Below, piece after piece: positions 8,964 through 16,987 of a DNA stretch of 64,000 nt. The first letter of the stretch is position 1. Each line of letters begins with the position of its first letter. The notes under the pieces were generated by a model that had not been told where the DNA came from, ran no database searches, and saw only the letters and a program-made list of their open reading frames with translations. A program made the translations under genes and the position numbers. Where the stretch lies: assembly GCA_036502005.1 (NCBI GenBank), contig DASXZH010000078.1, forward strand, positions 1-64,000. The letters run 5' to 3'. Origin of the DNA: DASXZH01 sp036502005 (GTDB lineage Bacteria; Armatimonadota; Fimbriimonadia; Fimbriimonadales; Fimbriimonadaceae).

Positions 8964-9722
8964 TTATGCGATTCTGGTGGTGAGGACTCCTAGCTTTTCG
9001 CAGGCTACTTGCACCTGGTCGCCTTTTTCTAGGGGCTTGCTTGCCGGCCCGAGGGCGATGGCGACGACGTCTCCCTGTTGGAGGGTCGCCGACTCGCTGG
9101 CGAAGCTTAGCAGTTCGGCCGGGGTTCTGGGAAGATCGCTAAGATCGAAACTCATCAATTCTTCCGAGTTGACTTTGAGCGAAGCGCCGAAACGATAACG
9201 GCGGCCGCGCTCGTCTACCGTGACAGCGTCGTCCAATTCATCGGGAGTGGTTACGGCCGGACCCAAAACGAATCCGATATCTCGGGATCTGGCTCCCTGA
9301 TCGTTAGGAGTTAGAAAAGAAGTGACAAGGCAGAGGCCCAGTATAAGGCCATCGGCGTCTTCCGGCGATACGTTTCTCCCGGCGCCGGCGATGATGATTC
9401 CAATGCACGGAGTTGCTTCCAGCCTTGTAACACGTTCGGCTACCGGCAAAGTGAGCCCGGGCCCGATCATCGAACGGGGATTCAGATATTGAAAATTGGG
9501 CAGCGGATTTTCTTCCGCTAAAGACCAATCCGATTCCTCATCGCTTGCATGGAACAATCGAACGCTCGGCGGCATACCAACTGGGGCAAGAAGCCTAACT
9601 TCAGACCATTCGTAGGTGCCAATCGGATTGCTTCCGTCCGTCTCATAGACTTTGGAGCCATAAACGATACCGGAGCGAGGATGAGTTGGCGAACTGATCA
9701 GCTCGAACCGACAAAGTTTCAC
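8964..9722 (-). CDS. Fumarylacetoacetate hydrolase-family protein
   Basis: This fold includes hydrolases, decarboxylases and isomerases acting on oxo-acids. The 252-residue protein has the layout of the short bacterial members: an N-terminal segment with GIVYGSKVYE, then a core with IGIIIAGAGRN, SRDIGFVLGPAV and the C-terminal LQQGDVVAIALGPA. The usual EVE metal triad is not obvious: GLCLVTSF replaces the typical G-(Y/F)-x-x-x-N-D stretch, though TPNDQGARSRD is close to the family D-x-x-x-R-D. Activity is therefore uncertain. The start is GTG. 4-Hydroxyphenylpyruvate dioxygenase lies 8 kb away, so a tyrosine-catabolic link is possible but not shown. Confidence 0.75.
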   Translation of the reverse strand: MKLCRFELISSPTHPRSGIVYGSKVYETDGSNPIGTYEWSEVRLLAPVGMPPSVRLFHASDEESDWSLAEENPLPNFQYLNPRSMIGPGLTLPVAERVTRLEATPCIGIIIAGAGRNVSPEDADGLILGLCLVTSFLTPNDQGARSRDIGFVLGPAVTTPDELDDAVTVDERGRRYRFGASLKVNSEELMSFDLSDLPRTPAELLSFASESATLQQGDVVAIALGPASKPLEKGDQVQVACEKLGVLTTRIA

Positions 9723-9743
9723 GCACAGAGGTTACCCAGAACC

Positions 9744-10196
9744 CTAAACGAGTATCCGCTTCCTTCTGCGCTTGCCACTATAAGGAATGGCCATGTCCAG
9801 ATACTTACGCAGCACATAACCGCCTAGAAAAAGAAAAGCGAGGATGCATGCAAATCCAGGCAGCTTGTTAAACAGCGTTTCTTTCTTCTTTGTGATCTCT
9901 TCCTGAACCTGCTTTAGAATTCCGCTGCCCGTGTGAGTTGTGGCAGGCAGCACGCCTTTGGAAACGTTCTCGCTTGCATCAGAATCCCCCGCCGGAACAG
10001 GCATTTGCGGGCCGTTGTTCGTTTTCATATCCACGGTGCCAACTTCTGGCATCACCTTTTGAACAGACAGCATAGCTTCCCTTTGCTGATCAGTAAGCGT
10101 GGCAAAGGCTGGGGGCGTATGATTTGGCCTCCTGTGATAGGCAGAAGCAAACGTGGCCAGGGCGAGGATGGCTATAAGAAAAGGCAAACGCCGCAT
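9744..10196 (-). CDS. Secreted/anchored hypothetical protein, last gene of the pilin-like operon
   Basis: 150 aa: signal peptide MRRLPFLIAILALATFASA, a polar middle, a C-terminal membrane segment (about residues 112-130) and the tail RKYLDMAIPYS followed by basic residues. The tail resembles that of the upstream protein (RRWADKTIPDS), so the two are paralogues with the same layout: signal, Pro/Ser-rich linker, one TM, short basic tail. No known domain was recognised. The start codon lies inside a strong hairpin (10183-10224). Confidence 0.75.
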   Translation of the reverse strand: MRRLPFLIAILALATFASAYHRRPNHTPPAFATLTDQQREAMLSVQKVMPEVGTVDMKTNNGPQMPVPAGDSDASENVSKGVLPATTHTGSGILKQVQEEITKKKETLFNKLPGFACILAFLFLGGYVLRKYLDMAIPYSGKRRRKRILV

Positions 10197-10224
10197 GGAT
10201 ATTTCTTTCCATGAGGCGTTTGCC
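10183..10224 (-). terminator. Terminator-like hairpin overlapping the start codon of the next gene
   Basis: A 17-pair stem with one mismatch (arms 10208-10224 and 10183-10199, 8-nt loop) is followed on the minus strand by TTTTCTT. It lies 23 nt past the stop of the upstream gene and looks like its intrinsic terminator. Yet its 3' arm contains ATGCGGCGTTTGCC, the first codons of the downstream gene, and the loop side holds the GGAAAG that could serve as its ribosome-binding site. It may act as an attenuator or translational switch. Confidence 0.6.
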
Positions 10225-10247
10225 GGAACATCGTGATTCTTGCCAGC

Positions 10248-10700
10248 TTACGTCTTATCGTAATCATTCACGGAATCAGGAATCGTTTTGTCGGCCCAGC
10301 GTCTAAAGGCAAAAAACGCCCCATAGCCAAACAGTCCGGCGATGAGGACCCACAAGAGGGACTTAAGCGGCCCTTTCTTAGAGCTTTCGACGGTGATGCT
10401 GGCTGCTCTAACGTTCTCAGCAGCTTTGCTTTGCTTTGCGGGCTCCATTTGCTGAGCGCCGGTGACAGCCGATGCCGCGTCGTCGTCAGTTGGAACTGCC
10501 GCTTGGGGCACATGTTTAGGGCCCAAATCTATATCGCCTTGCACAGGTATGGATTTAGCGAGAGCTTGATCGTGCTCCAACTTGCTCTCCGTTGTCACGG
10601 GGATCGAACTGCCATATCGATGGACATGCGGCGCCGGTGAAAGCGCCGCTAAGATTCCAAGGAACGCGAATAGGGTTGCTGCCTTAAATGTTCTTTGCAT
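10248..10700 (-). CDS. Secreted/anchored hypothetical protein, paralogue of the downstream gene
   Basis: 150 aa: signal peptide (MQRTFKAATLFAFLGILAAL), a hydrophilic Ala/Ser/Glu-rich middle, a membrane segment LKSLLWVLIAGLFGYGAFFA, and a short tail RRWADKTIPDS similar to the neighbour's. It starts 7 nt after the PilX-like gene, so it is co-transcribed with the pilin-like genes. Presumably it is an envelope accessory of that system. No catalytic motif is visible. Confidence 0.75.
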   Translation of the reverse strand: MQRTFKAATLFAFLGILAALSPAPHVHRYGSSIPVTTESKLEHDQALAKSIPVQGDIDLGPKHVPQAAVPTDDDAASAVTGAQQMEPAKQSKAAENVRAASITVESSKKGPLKSLLWVLIAGLFGYGAFFAFRRWADKTIPDSVNDYDKT

Positions 10701-10707
10701 GATTGTC

Positions 10708-12561
10708 TTAAGGGGCCATTGAGAAGCCGAGGTCGTGCCAGCTTGTCTGGGTCAGTTGTGGGCTTCGGGGCAAGTCAATGTCGATAAGTGGTTGGCTCGT
10801 GGGGCCTTGGTCTCGAATACGATCATCGTAGTTCTCTGCCATCGGTAGGCTCCAACAAACCATCGCTTCGTCTTTGCTGATGATCGATCCGTTAAGCTTG
10901 ATGCCGTTACCGCCGGTGGCGATGTTGCCGCCTGCGCAGTTGTTGGTGTACATGATTCCGTCGATCTGGTCCACGCTCGATGCGATGCTATGAATATAAG
11001 CGTCGCCCATCGTGCTCTGGTAGAGCATTTTGCCGGTCGAGTCCGTTGCCGTGGCGTTAAACGGCGGGATATAGTTGCCATATTGGTCGTACCGTCCGAC
11101 CGTAAAGGGTGGAGTCATGTATTGCAGCGGATTGGAACCGAACGTTGAAGTGTCGCCCATGATGATGGAGCCGTTCGCGGCCATTCCGAGCATGTCGGCT
11201 TTCTGGTTCGCGGCTACCGCGCTAATACCGCTGCCGGTTGTGAAGTTAGGTGGGTTGGAGTAAATAATGGAGCCGACGATTTGGACGTTGCGGCCCGTGT
11301 AAATCGTCCCTTGTCCGGAAACATAGCCCTTAATAACGGCGTCCTGGGTGAATGTAACCGGACCGTGGATTATGATTGGATGAGTCTGAGTGCCAATAAT
11401 AGCAGCCGAGCCGCTCACCACACCAGCCGTGGTTAACGTTTGGTACGAGTTAGTGGTTGAGTCCCAGGTCTCGATATAAGCCGGTTTGCCATAGTTTGGA
11501 TTGGCAGCGCCGTCTTGATAGGTCTGGAGTTGGTCCGTATAGTTTTGACTCAAGGCCTCATAGTTGGAAATGTCGCTCAAATCAGGCATGATCAACTCTT
11601 TCGTTGGGTTCGTGTCTATTTGACTTTCGGTAGTCGAGCCGGTTAGCGATTCTCGATCCCAAGACTTAGTGCCCGTCGAGTCGGCAAGAATGGCTCCCGC
11701 ATATTGGCCGTTTACGCTTGCACCGATAGATTGGAAGATCAGTCCCATGTTTTGCATGTAGGCCGTGCTTCCGACCGCCCCATCAACCGAGGAATTGTAA
11801 TCTTGTCGCCAACGCGTTTGTCCGACTTGGTTGGCTGCATAGGTGCTGTCTGACCACTTGATGGGCGCGCCGTTGACGTGGCCAGCCGCAACAGGAATAA
11901 GTTTTGTGCTTGCGCAGGCCATCACGGATCCATTGACCGTTGGTGAGCCGTTGGTGATGTTGAAATCGCCGTTTGCGCGCATATCTCCGGCAACAATGAG
12001 GTCGTTGGGGCCAAAGCCATCCATCCAACCATAGTTGTTCACAAAGTAGGTGTAGTCAAAAACTCCGCTTCTGGCCAACTGGTAGGTTGCAGTCTGATCA
12101 ACCACCTTTTGGGGGTCTGTTGTCGCGAGAGATCCTGTGCCCGCGCCATCCACCCAGCCGACGGATCGAAACTCAATCGTTCGTGTAAAGTTATCGACCT
12201 TGGTGTAAGAGATGACGGCGATGGAGAAGTTTCCTACCCCCGGGATGCTTCCCGAGACCGCATCCGTTGGCGCGCTGGCGGAGGCGCCTTGGCACCACTT
12301 ATCTAGATCTACAAAATTCTGGGTCGTTGAAAAATCTTGCCAGAGGACGCCCAACTGCTGTTGCAGGCCCGCTTCGGCGAGGTGAGAAGTTTCAATATCA
12401 AACTGTTCTCGGTTGGCTATTCGCTCCGAAGTCATGCTCGCCGCAATATATGACGCGCCCGCAATTGTGAGCACCATCATGAGCAGGAACGTGGTCATCA
12501 ATGCTGCCCCACGCTTTTTTGTGTGCTTTGCACGCTTAATAAGTGTCAGTTTCGCTTTCAT
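10708..12561 (-). CDS. PilX-like/type IV pilus-associated protein with N-terminal pilin-like helix
   Basis: 617 aa. A basic N-terminus runs into RGAALMTTFLLMMVLTIAGA, the hydrophobic start typical of PilX and similar minor-pilin or pilus-assembly proteins. Then comes a long Gly/Ser/Thr/Asn-rich region that looks like beta-structure (many short GSI/NGS/TGNGI turns, about residues 200-560), suggesting a surface-exposed adhesive or beta-helical body. There is no Cys-rich or catalytic motif. It lies 15 nt downstream of the PilW-like prepilin. Much longer than classical PilX (about 200 aa). Confidence 0.7.
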   Translation of the reverse strand: MKAKLTLIKRAKHTKKRGAALMTTFLLMMVLTIAGASYIAASMTSERIANREQFDIETSHLAEAGLQQQLGVLWQDFSTTQNFVDLDKWCQGASASAPTDAVSGSIPGVGNFSIAVISYTKVDNFTRTIEFRSVGWVDGAGTGSLATTDPQKVVDQTATYQLARSGVFDYTYFVNNYGWMDGFGPNDLIVAGDMRANGDFNITNGSPTVNGSVMACASTKLIPVAAGHVNGAPIKWSDSTYAANQVGQTRWRQDYNSSVDGAVGSTAYMQNMGLIFQSIGASVNGQYAGAILADSTGTKSWDRESLTGSTTESQIDTNPTKELIMPDLSDISNYEALSQNYTDQLQTYQDGAANPNYGKPAYIETWDSTTNSYQTLTTAGVVSGSAAIIGTQTHPIIIHGPVTFTQDAVIKGYVSGQGTIYTGRNVQIVGSIIYSNPPNFTTGSGISAVAANQKADMLGMAANGSIIMGDTSTFGSNPLQYMTPPFTVGRYDQYGNYIPPFNATATDSTGKMLYQSTMGDAYIHSIASSVDQIDGIMYTNNCAGGNIATGGNGIKLNGSIISKDEAMVCWSLPMAENYDDRIRDQGPTSQPLIDIDLPRSPQLTQTSWHDLGFSMAP

Positions 12562-12576
12562 CCTTGCGCTGCTCTC

Positions 12577-13170
12577 CTAAGACTGGCTTGTGATTTGGGG
12601 AATATTCCGCAAATAGATCGTTTCGCGTTCCCGCGAGGACACCGTTTTACTGGCGCCGTTTGTTTTATGGGCAAAAGCCTGGGTTGCGACTTCAATCGTT
12701 ACCTGATTGGTTGTCGTTCCGATCCCCGGGGTAAAAGGCGCGTAGGCTTTGGTCCCGTTGGTGCTGTACGGATCGGTAAGAATGAGGCCATAAGCCACCA
12801 CCTCTTGCTGAGTTCCGTCGACCATCACCAACTCGTTGGTGTTCTGGATTAGGACCTGGCGATTTATGCCATCCCAAGCAAGGGGTAGCAGGTAGTTGCC
12901 GTTGCCATCGGTTTGGGGCAGCTTATAGGTCAGGCTTTGCCCGTTGGAAGCCACCGTAACCGACATAGCTTCTTGCAGCCGTTTTGAAATCGTTCGAACC
13001 GCATTCTGCGCATAGCTGGCAGAAGCCGTCTCGCCGAGTCCCGTGGCCCAACTAGCGGATCCTGCAAAGAGGATGCTTAGGCAAACGCCTAGAACCATTA
13101 CTGATAATCCCGTCGCGACTACCAACTCGACAAGAGTTGCTCCGCGCTGTTTCTTCCGTGAAATAGCCAT
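12577..13170 (-). CDS. Prepilin-like protein (PilW/GspJ type)
   Basis: 197 aa with a type IV prepilin leader: KKQRG then ATLVELVVATGLSVMVLGV. The Gly is the peptidase cleavage point and Glu sits at mature position 5. The rest is a globular beta-rich domain that includes many polar residues, as in minor pilins or pseudopilins. Position between a PilV-like and a PilX-like gene supports a PilW role. Whether the system is a pilus or a secretion pseudopilus cannot be decided because no ATPase, secretin or peptidase gene is in the window. Confidence 0.82.
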   Translation of the reverse strand: MAISRKKQRGATLVELVVATGLSVMVLGVCLSILFAGSASWATGLGETASASYAQNAVRTISKRLQEAMSVTVASNGQSLTYKLPQTDGNGNYLLPLAWDGINRQVLIQNTNELVMVDGTQQEVVAYGLILTDPYSTNGTKAYAPFTPGIGTTTNQVTIEVATQAFAHKTNGASKTVSSRERETIYLRNIPQITSQS

Positions 13171-13176
13171 CAGGGT

Positions 13177-13638
13177 TTACAAATTAGCAATTAACGTGCC
13201 AACGGCGAAGTTCTTTAACTGTCCCGTTTTTCTCCAAACGTTGAGGTCGAGCCAGGAAACGGTGACCGTCACACGTATTAAGTTAAGATTCAATTGTTCG
13301 ATTTTCACGGAGCCCGCGCCTTGCGCCAGAACTGTTCCCGGATTATCGAAGTTAGCGTTGTCGCTGTTGGTAAAACTGTATGTATTGGTCGATATTTGAT
13401 TTGTGCTGTCGATCAGCCCAACGGTTGCCAACTGGGTCGGGTTTACGTTAGGAAATCCTTGGCCCCGTATGGCTTCGAGCTGTTTTTGGGCAAGTCCCAT
13501 AGCCTTATCCAAATCCGATGCTTTGCTCTGAGAGGCATTGGAGATCGGCATTGTGGCAGCGACTATAAAGGCGCAAATGACGACCAAGAAAATGGCGAAC
13601 AGAACTTCGATGAGTGTGAAACCGCGCTTTTTTCGCAT
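13177..13638 (-). CDS. Prepilin-like protein (PilV/GspI type)
   Basis: 153 aa beginning MRKKRGFTLIEVLFAIFLVV, a textbook prepilin signal: basic leader, Gly cleavage site, mature Phe1 and Glu5. The LDKAMGLAQKQLEAIRGQG segment after the helix is typical of PilV/GspI proteins. It is first in a minus-strand operon running to 9744, with gaps of 6, 15, 7 and 51 nt. The operon faces away from the small PEP-CTERM-like genes across a shared intergenic region of about 217 nt. Confidence 0.85.
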   Translation of the reverse strand: MRKKRGFTLIEVLFAIFLVVICAFIVAATMPISNASQSKASDLDKAMGLAQKQLEAIRGQGFPNVNPTQLATVGLIDSTNQISTNTYSFTNSDNANFDNPGTVLAQGAGSVKIEQLNLNLIRVTVTVSWLDLNVWRKTGQLKNFAVGTLIANL

Positions 13639-13768
13639 TCTAGGACTCCGATTCGGGAGACGCTCCCTACTTTTAATGTCGGTTCATAGAATCTAGATTT
13701 GAATGGCTTCAGTTCGATAGATTTCAAGGTTGGTAACTTTTCCAGTATTTTCTGGCCTTTTGGGTTCT

Positions 13769-13784
13769 TGGCACGAGAGTTGCT
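13769..13784 (+). promoter_or_regulatory. Sigma-54 (-24/-12) promoter for the first mini PEP-CTERM gene
   Basis: TGGCACG-AGAG-TTGCT matches the RpoN consensus at every defining position. GG (13770-13771) and GC (13782-13783) are separated by exactly 10 nt. The predicted start near 13795 leaves a leader of about 60 nt before the ATG at 13856. Confidence 0.8.
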
Positions 13785-13855
13785 GACACATTGTTCAGTT
13801 CAAGTTTTCCCGGCAAAGGGGGGAATGAAGAACAACTGCAATCAAAGGAAAACTC

Positions 13856-14008
13856 ATGAATAAACTCAGCGCAATCACATTCGTCATCGTCGTTACCGCC
13901 GTTGCTGCTCTTGCTAACACCAAGTATCAGTGCACACCGGAGCCCGTAACCATGCTCGCTCTTATCCCGGGCGTTGCTATGTTCATCCGCCGACGCAAGC
14001 AAGCGTAA
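13856..14008 (+). CDS. Mini PEP-CTERM-like protein 1
   Basis: 50 aa: signal peptide MNKLSAITFVIVVTAVAALA, about ten residues ending QCTPEP, then hydrophobic VTMLALIPGVAMFI and the basic tail RRRKQA. This is the PEP-CTERM sorting layout (Pro-Glu-Pro, TM helix, basic cluster) recognised by exosortases, but with almost no passenger: processing at both ends would leave a peptide of about 10 residues with one Cys. Its last 28 residues match the next gene at 25 positions while the DNA differs at many third positions, so both are under protein-level selection. Preceded by a sigma-54 promoter and AAAGGA, and followed by a terminator. Confidence 0.85.
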   Translation: MNKLSAITFVIVVTAVAALANTKYQCTPEPVTMLALIPGVAMFIRRRKQA

Positions 14009-14033
14009 GCACGGATCAACTTCTGCTGGGAAG

Positions 14034-14058
14034 GGACCGATCGAGGATCGGTCCTTTT
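14034..14058 (+). terminator. Intrinsic terminator after mini PEP-CTERM gene 1
   Basis: Perfect 9-bp stem GGACCGATC/GATCGGTCC with a GAG loop, followed by TTTT. It ends a monocistronic unit. Confidence 0.85.
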
Positions 14059-14108
14059 CCAATTTAGAGCCTCGGTTAGTTACCAGGTTATAGGCAACTA
14101 GGCAAGCG

Positions 14109-14124
14109 TGGCACGAAGTTTGTT
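14109..14124 (+). promoter_or_regulatory. Sigma-54-type promoter for the second mini PEP-CTERM gene
   Basis: TGGCACG-AAGT-TTGTT: perfect -24 block and correct 10-nt spacing, with the -12 GC changed to GT. It lies 79 nt before the ATG at 14203, a layout almost the same as for the first copy. Confidence 0.68.
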
Positions 14125-14202
14125 TCGATTATCTACAGTCGTAGACCTCTTGAAAAAGTAGTTGCGAACTCTGACTTGCAAAGAAAAACACGGATATATC
14201 TT

Positions 14203-14367
14203 ATGAAGAAACTTTCACTCATTACTCTCGCCCTTCTCGCTTTCGCCGTTGCCGCTTCTGCAGCATCTGTGACGACCAACAAGCACCAGTGCACACCTGA
14301 GCCCATCACGATGCTGGCTCTCATTCCTGGCGTTGCTATGTTCATCCGCAAGCGCAAACAAGCGTAA
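14203..14367 (+). CDS. Mini PEP-CTERM-like protein 2
   Basis: 54 aa: MKKLSLITLALLAFAVAASA, a short linker ASVTTNKH, QCTPEP, then ITMLALIPGVAMFI and the basic end RKRKQA. It is the tandem paralogue of the gene at 13856. The start MKKLS is preferred to an upstream in-frame codon at 14176 because it gives a clean signal peptide aligned with the paralogue. It has its own sigma-54-type promoter and strong terminator. No exosortase gene lies in this window, so the sorting machinery would be encoded elsewhere. Confidence 0.85.
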   Translation: MKKLSLITLALLAFAVAASAASVTTNKHQCTPEPITMLALIPGVAMFIRKRKQA

Positions 14368-14390
14368 GCCAAAGCATAGAAAGCTTAAAG

Positions 14391-14419
14391 CCGGCCCCAA
14401 AAGGGGTCGGTTTTTTTTT
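14391..14419 (+). terminator. Intrinsic terminator after mini PEP-CTERM gene 2
   Basis: CCGGCCCC/GGGGTCGG stem (one G-T pair) with an AAAA loop, followed by nine Ts. Confidence 0.92.
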
Positions 14420-14430
14420 GTCTTGAAAAC

Positions 14431-14587
14431 TCGGTGCCCCTTAAATGCGAGGGTGCAAAGTCGCCTTGTGCCGGCCTTCAATGAATGGGCGCGAGAAAAA
14501 TCTCGGTCCCCAATCGAAAATCAAAAATCGAAAAATCGAAAATTCCTGTTGGGGGTGACAAACGGGCCTGTCGCGACTAGCGACTCC
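14431..14587. repeat. Dispersed intergenic repeat, copy 1
   Basis: Both ends match the copy at 61338-61500: left TCGGTGCCCC...ATGCGAGGG.GCAAAGTCG, right GGGGGTG.CAAACGG.CC.G followed by CGCGACTAGCGACTCC. The interiors differ; here the middle contains AATCGAAA-type short repeats. Non-coding. The rest of the 14588-14706 gap shows nothing I can name. Confidence 0.65.
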
Positions 14588-14706
14588 GCACCGAATCAAA
14601 CGTTTTAGCAATTCGTCCTAAGGTTTCCATTTGGGTACGTGACCAGGTAAAAATGCAGTTCATGCGCAACGTATGAATTTGAGCCACGCCCCGGAGGCAA
14701 TCCCAA

Positions 14707-15192
14707 ATGAGATTTTCTTTAAGCCTTGCAGCTATTGCTGTAGTTATTTTTGCAATCGGATGCAGTAAGGGTGGAGACGATACTTCCACTGCTTCATCCA
14801 CGACCTCGGCGGGTACCACAGGCACACCGGCACCTGCAGCGGGCGCTCCGTCGACAACGACCACCGGCACGGCAGCAGCCACGACGGGCACCACTGCTGC
14901 CGCAACCGGTAAGGGCTATGCCGCCGTGCAGGCTATTTTTACAAGCTCCTGCTTGCCTTGCCATGCATCAGGGAAACCGAAAGCGGGTGTGGATATGAGC
15001 AATTATGATGGTGTGATGAAGGGCGGGGAGCACGGCAAGATCGTCGTCGCGGGCGATTCCAAAAAGAGCGATCTCATTGGATTCATTACCGGAACCAAGC
15101 AGCCCGCCATGCCTAAGAACCGACCGCCTCTTTCAACCGACCAGGTGAAGGTCATTTCTGACTGGATCGATGCCGGCGCGAAAAATGACTGA
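14707..15192 (+). CDS. c-type cytochrome lipoprotein
   Basis: 161 aa. A lipoprotein-type signal ends at Cys19 (FAIGC). Residues 20-68 are a Ser/Thr/Ala/Gly-rich linker of low complexity. A heme-binding domain follows with CLPCH at residues 82-86 and a distal Met candidate in KQPAMPKNRPP, the layout of the single-heme cytochrome domains common in Planctomycetes-type genomes. It ends VKVISDWIDAGAKND, a usual C-terminal helix. Presumably an extracytoplasmic electron carrier; the partner is unknown. It stands alone, with repeat DNA on both sides. Confidence 0.85.
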   Translation: MRFSLSLAAIAVVIFAIGCSKGGDDTSTASSTTSAGTTGTPAPAAGAPSTTTTGTAAATTGTTAAATGKGYAAVQAIFTSSCLPCHASGKPKAGVDMSNYDGVMKGGEHGKIVVAGDSKKSDLIGFITGTKQPAMPKNRPPLSTDQVKVISDWIDAGAKND

Positions 15193-15203
15193 CGGGGAAG
15201 TCG

Positions 15204-15505
15204 ATATGTCGAAAAGTCGATAGTCGAAAGTCGAAAGTCGAAAGCCGGAAGCGCAAGGGAGCGGGATAGGCGACTGAGAATGGGTCGGACACTCTCCTTT
15301 GCTCGGCCTTCCTCATTCCCCCTTCCTCCCTTCGATTTTCGCCATTCGCCTTTCGACCCGCGACTTGCGACCTTCGATTTCCGGCTTTCGCCTTTCGACC
15401 TTCGCCTTTCGCCTTCCTCCTTATGCCCTTTCGATTTCCATCTTTCGACTTTCGACTTCCGCTCTCGAAACCTATCACCTATCACCTATCACGCTCCCGC
15501 CCTGC
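15204..15505. repeat. GTCGAAA/TTTCGAC arrays plus CTATCAC repeats
   Basis: GTCGAAA-type units at about 15200-15245 face TTTCGAC/TTTCGCC units at about 15325-15470, followed by three CTATCAC heptamers (about 15472-15492). The region separates the cytochrome lipoprotein from purF and has no coding signal beyond low-complexity frames. Confidence 0.8.
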
Positions 15506-15517
15506 CATACTTCTTAA

Positions 15518-16987
15518 GTGAGTCCTAACGAGTTAGATCAGGACACGCTCAAAGAAGAATGCGGCGTTTTGGGCGTCTTCACTCCGGGCCGCGAAGCGGC
15601 CCGCATTGCGTTTTTTGGCCTTTTTGCACTTCAACACAGGGGACAAGAATCTGCCGGCATCGCTGTAAGTGACGGTTCGCTCGTTCGAATGCACAAGGAT
15701 ATGGGCCTAGTAAGCCAGGTCTTTCACGAAGAGACGCTGCAGGCTTTGCCCGGCCACATGGCGGTTGGCCACACCCGTTACAGCACCACGGGCGCCAGCG
15801 TTCTGCGGAACGCCCAGCCGATTTACTGCCAGAGTCTGGTCGGTGATATTGCTGTGGCACACAACGGCAACCTGATCAACACCCGCGAACTTCGCGCGGA
15901 GATGGAAAAAGAGGGCGAGCATTTTGATAGCACGAGCGATAGCGAGATCATAGCCCGGCTCTTGGTTCGCAATATGCATCTCGGCCCGGAGAACGCCGTT
16001 GCGACCACTATGCGGCGCGTTAAAGGCGCTTATAGCTGCACGGTTTTAACTCCCAAGATGCTCGTTGGATTTCGGGATCCTTACGGGATCAGGCCCCTCG
16101 TTGCCGGCACTTTAGAAGACGGCTATATGGTCGCCAGTGAGAGTTGCGCGTTTTCACCGGTTGATGGAAAGGCTGAAAGAGAGCTTGAACCCGGCGAGAT
16201 GGTGATTATCGATTCAAAAGGGATGCGCTTTGCCCAGGGAATGCCGCCCGAGCGAAAGGCGATGTGCATGTTCGAGTTCATTTACTTTGCCCGCCCGGAC
16301 AGCACGATGTACGACACCCTCCTTTATTCCGCCCGCGAAAGGATGGGTGAGAACCTGGCCCTGGAGCACCCTGTCGAGGCAGATATCGTCGTTCCCGTGC
16401 CTGATAGCGGCATTCCCGCCGCCCTCGGTTATAGCCGCCAGAGCGGAATCCCATTTCAAGAAGGGATGACGAAAAGCCGCTATATCCACCGCACCTTTAT
16501 TGCTCCCGACCAGCGTCTGCGCGAGATCGGCGTAAAAATGAAGCTGACCGTGTTGGTTGAGCACATTAAGGGCAAGCGAGTGATATTGGTGGACGATTCT
16601 ATCGTAAGGGCAACCACTACCAAACAGATCGTTAAGCTCCTATTCGAAGCCGGCGCGGCAGAGGTCCACGTTCGAATCACCGCCCCACCTATCAAGTGGC
16701 CATGTTTTTATGGGATTGATATGTGCAGCAATAAGGAACTTGCTGCTGCCAACTTCACAATCGACGAGATCCGGCGGAATGTAGGCGCGACCTCGCTAGG
16801 CTATCTTTCTATTAAGGGTGTCGTTCAAGCGGTGGGGAAGGAAGAAAACCAATTCTGCCTCGCCTGTTTCAGCGGCAACTACCCGCTAGCGGTGCCTGCC
16901 GATAGTGAAAAGAATGAGTTCGAAAATCCCGCCGATGTCGGCGCTCTCTCCGCGATTAACGCCGGCCAGCCATCGCTGATTAAATGA
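15518..16987 (+). CDS. purF: Amidophosphoribosyltransferase
   Basis: Catalyses the first committed step of purine synthesis (PRPP + glutamine to phosphoribosylamine). The N-terminal Ntn-type glutaminase begins after a 14-residue propeptide at Cys15 (EECGVLGVF), then GLFALQHRGQESAGIAVSDG and the SDSEIIARLL segment. The phosphoribosyltransferase domain has the PRPP motif VILVDDSIVRATT. Cys residues in MCSNKE and QFCLACFSGN suggest an Fe-S cluster, as in the Bacillus-type enzyme. The GTG start at 15518 is the only sensible one upstream of Cys15. No other pur gene is adjacent. Confidence 0.96.
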   Translation: MSPNELDQDTLKEECGVLGVFTPGREAARIAFFGLFALQHRGQESAGIAVSDGSLVRMHKDMGLVSQVFHEETLQALPGHMAVGHTRYSTTGASVLRNAQPIYCQSLVGDIAVAHNGNLINTRELRAEMEKEGEHFDSTSDSEIIARLLVRNMHLGPENAVATTMRRVKGAYSCTVLTPKMLVGFRDPYGIRPLVAGTLEDGYMVASESCAFSPVDGKAERELEPGEMVIIDSKGMRFAQGMPPERKAMCMFEFIYFARPDSTMYDTLLYSARERMGENLALEHPVEADIVVPVPDSGIPAALGYSRQSGIPFQEGMTKSRYIHRTFIAPDQRLREIGVKMKLTVLVEHIKGKRVILVDDSIVRATTTKQIVKLLFEAGAAEVHVRITAPPIKWPCFYGIDMCSNKELAAANFTIDEIRRNVGATSLGYLSIKGVVQAVGKEENQFCLACFSGNYPLAVPADSEKNEFENPADVGALSAINAGQPSLIK

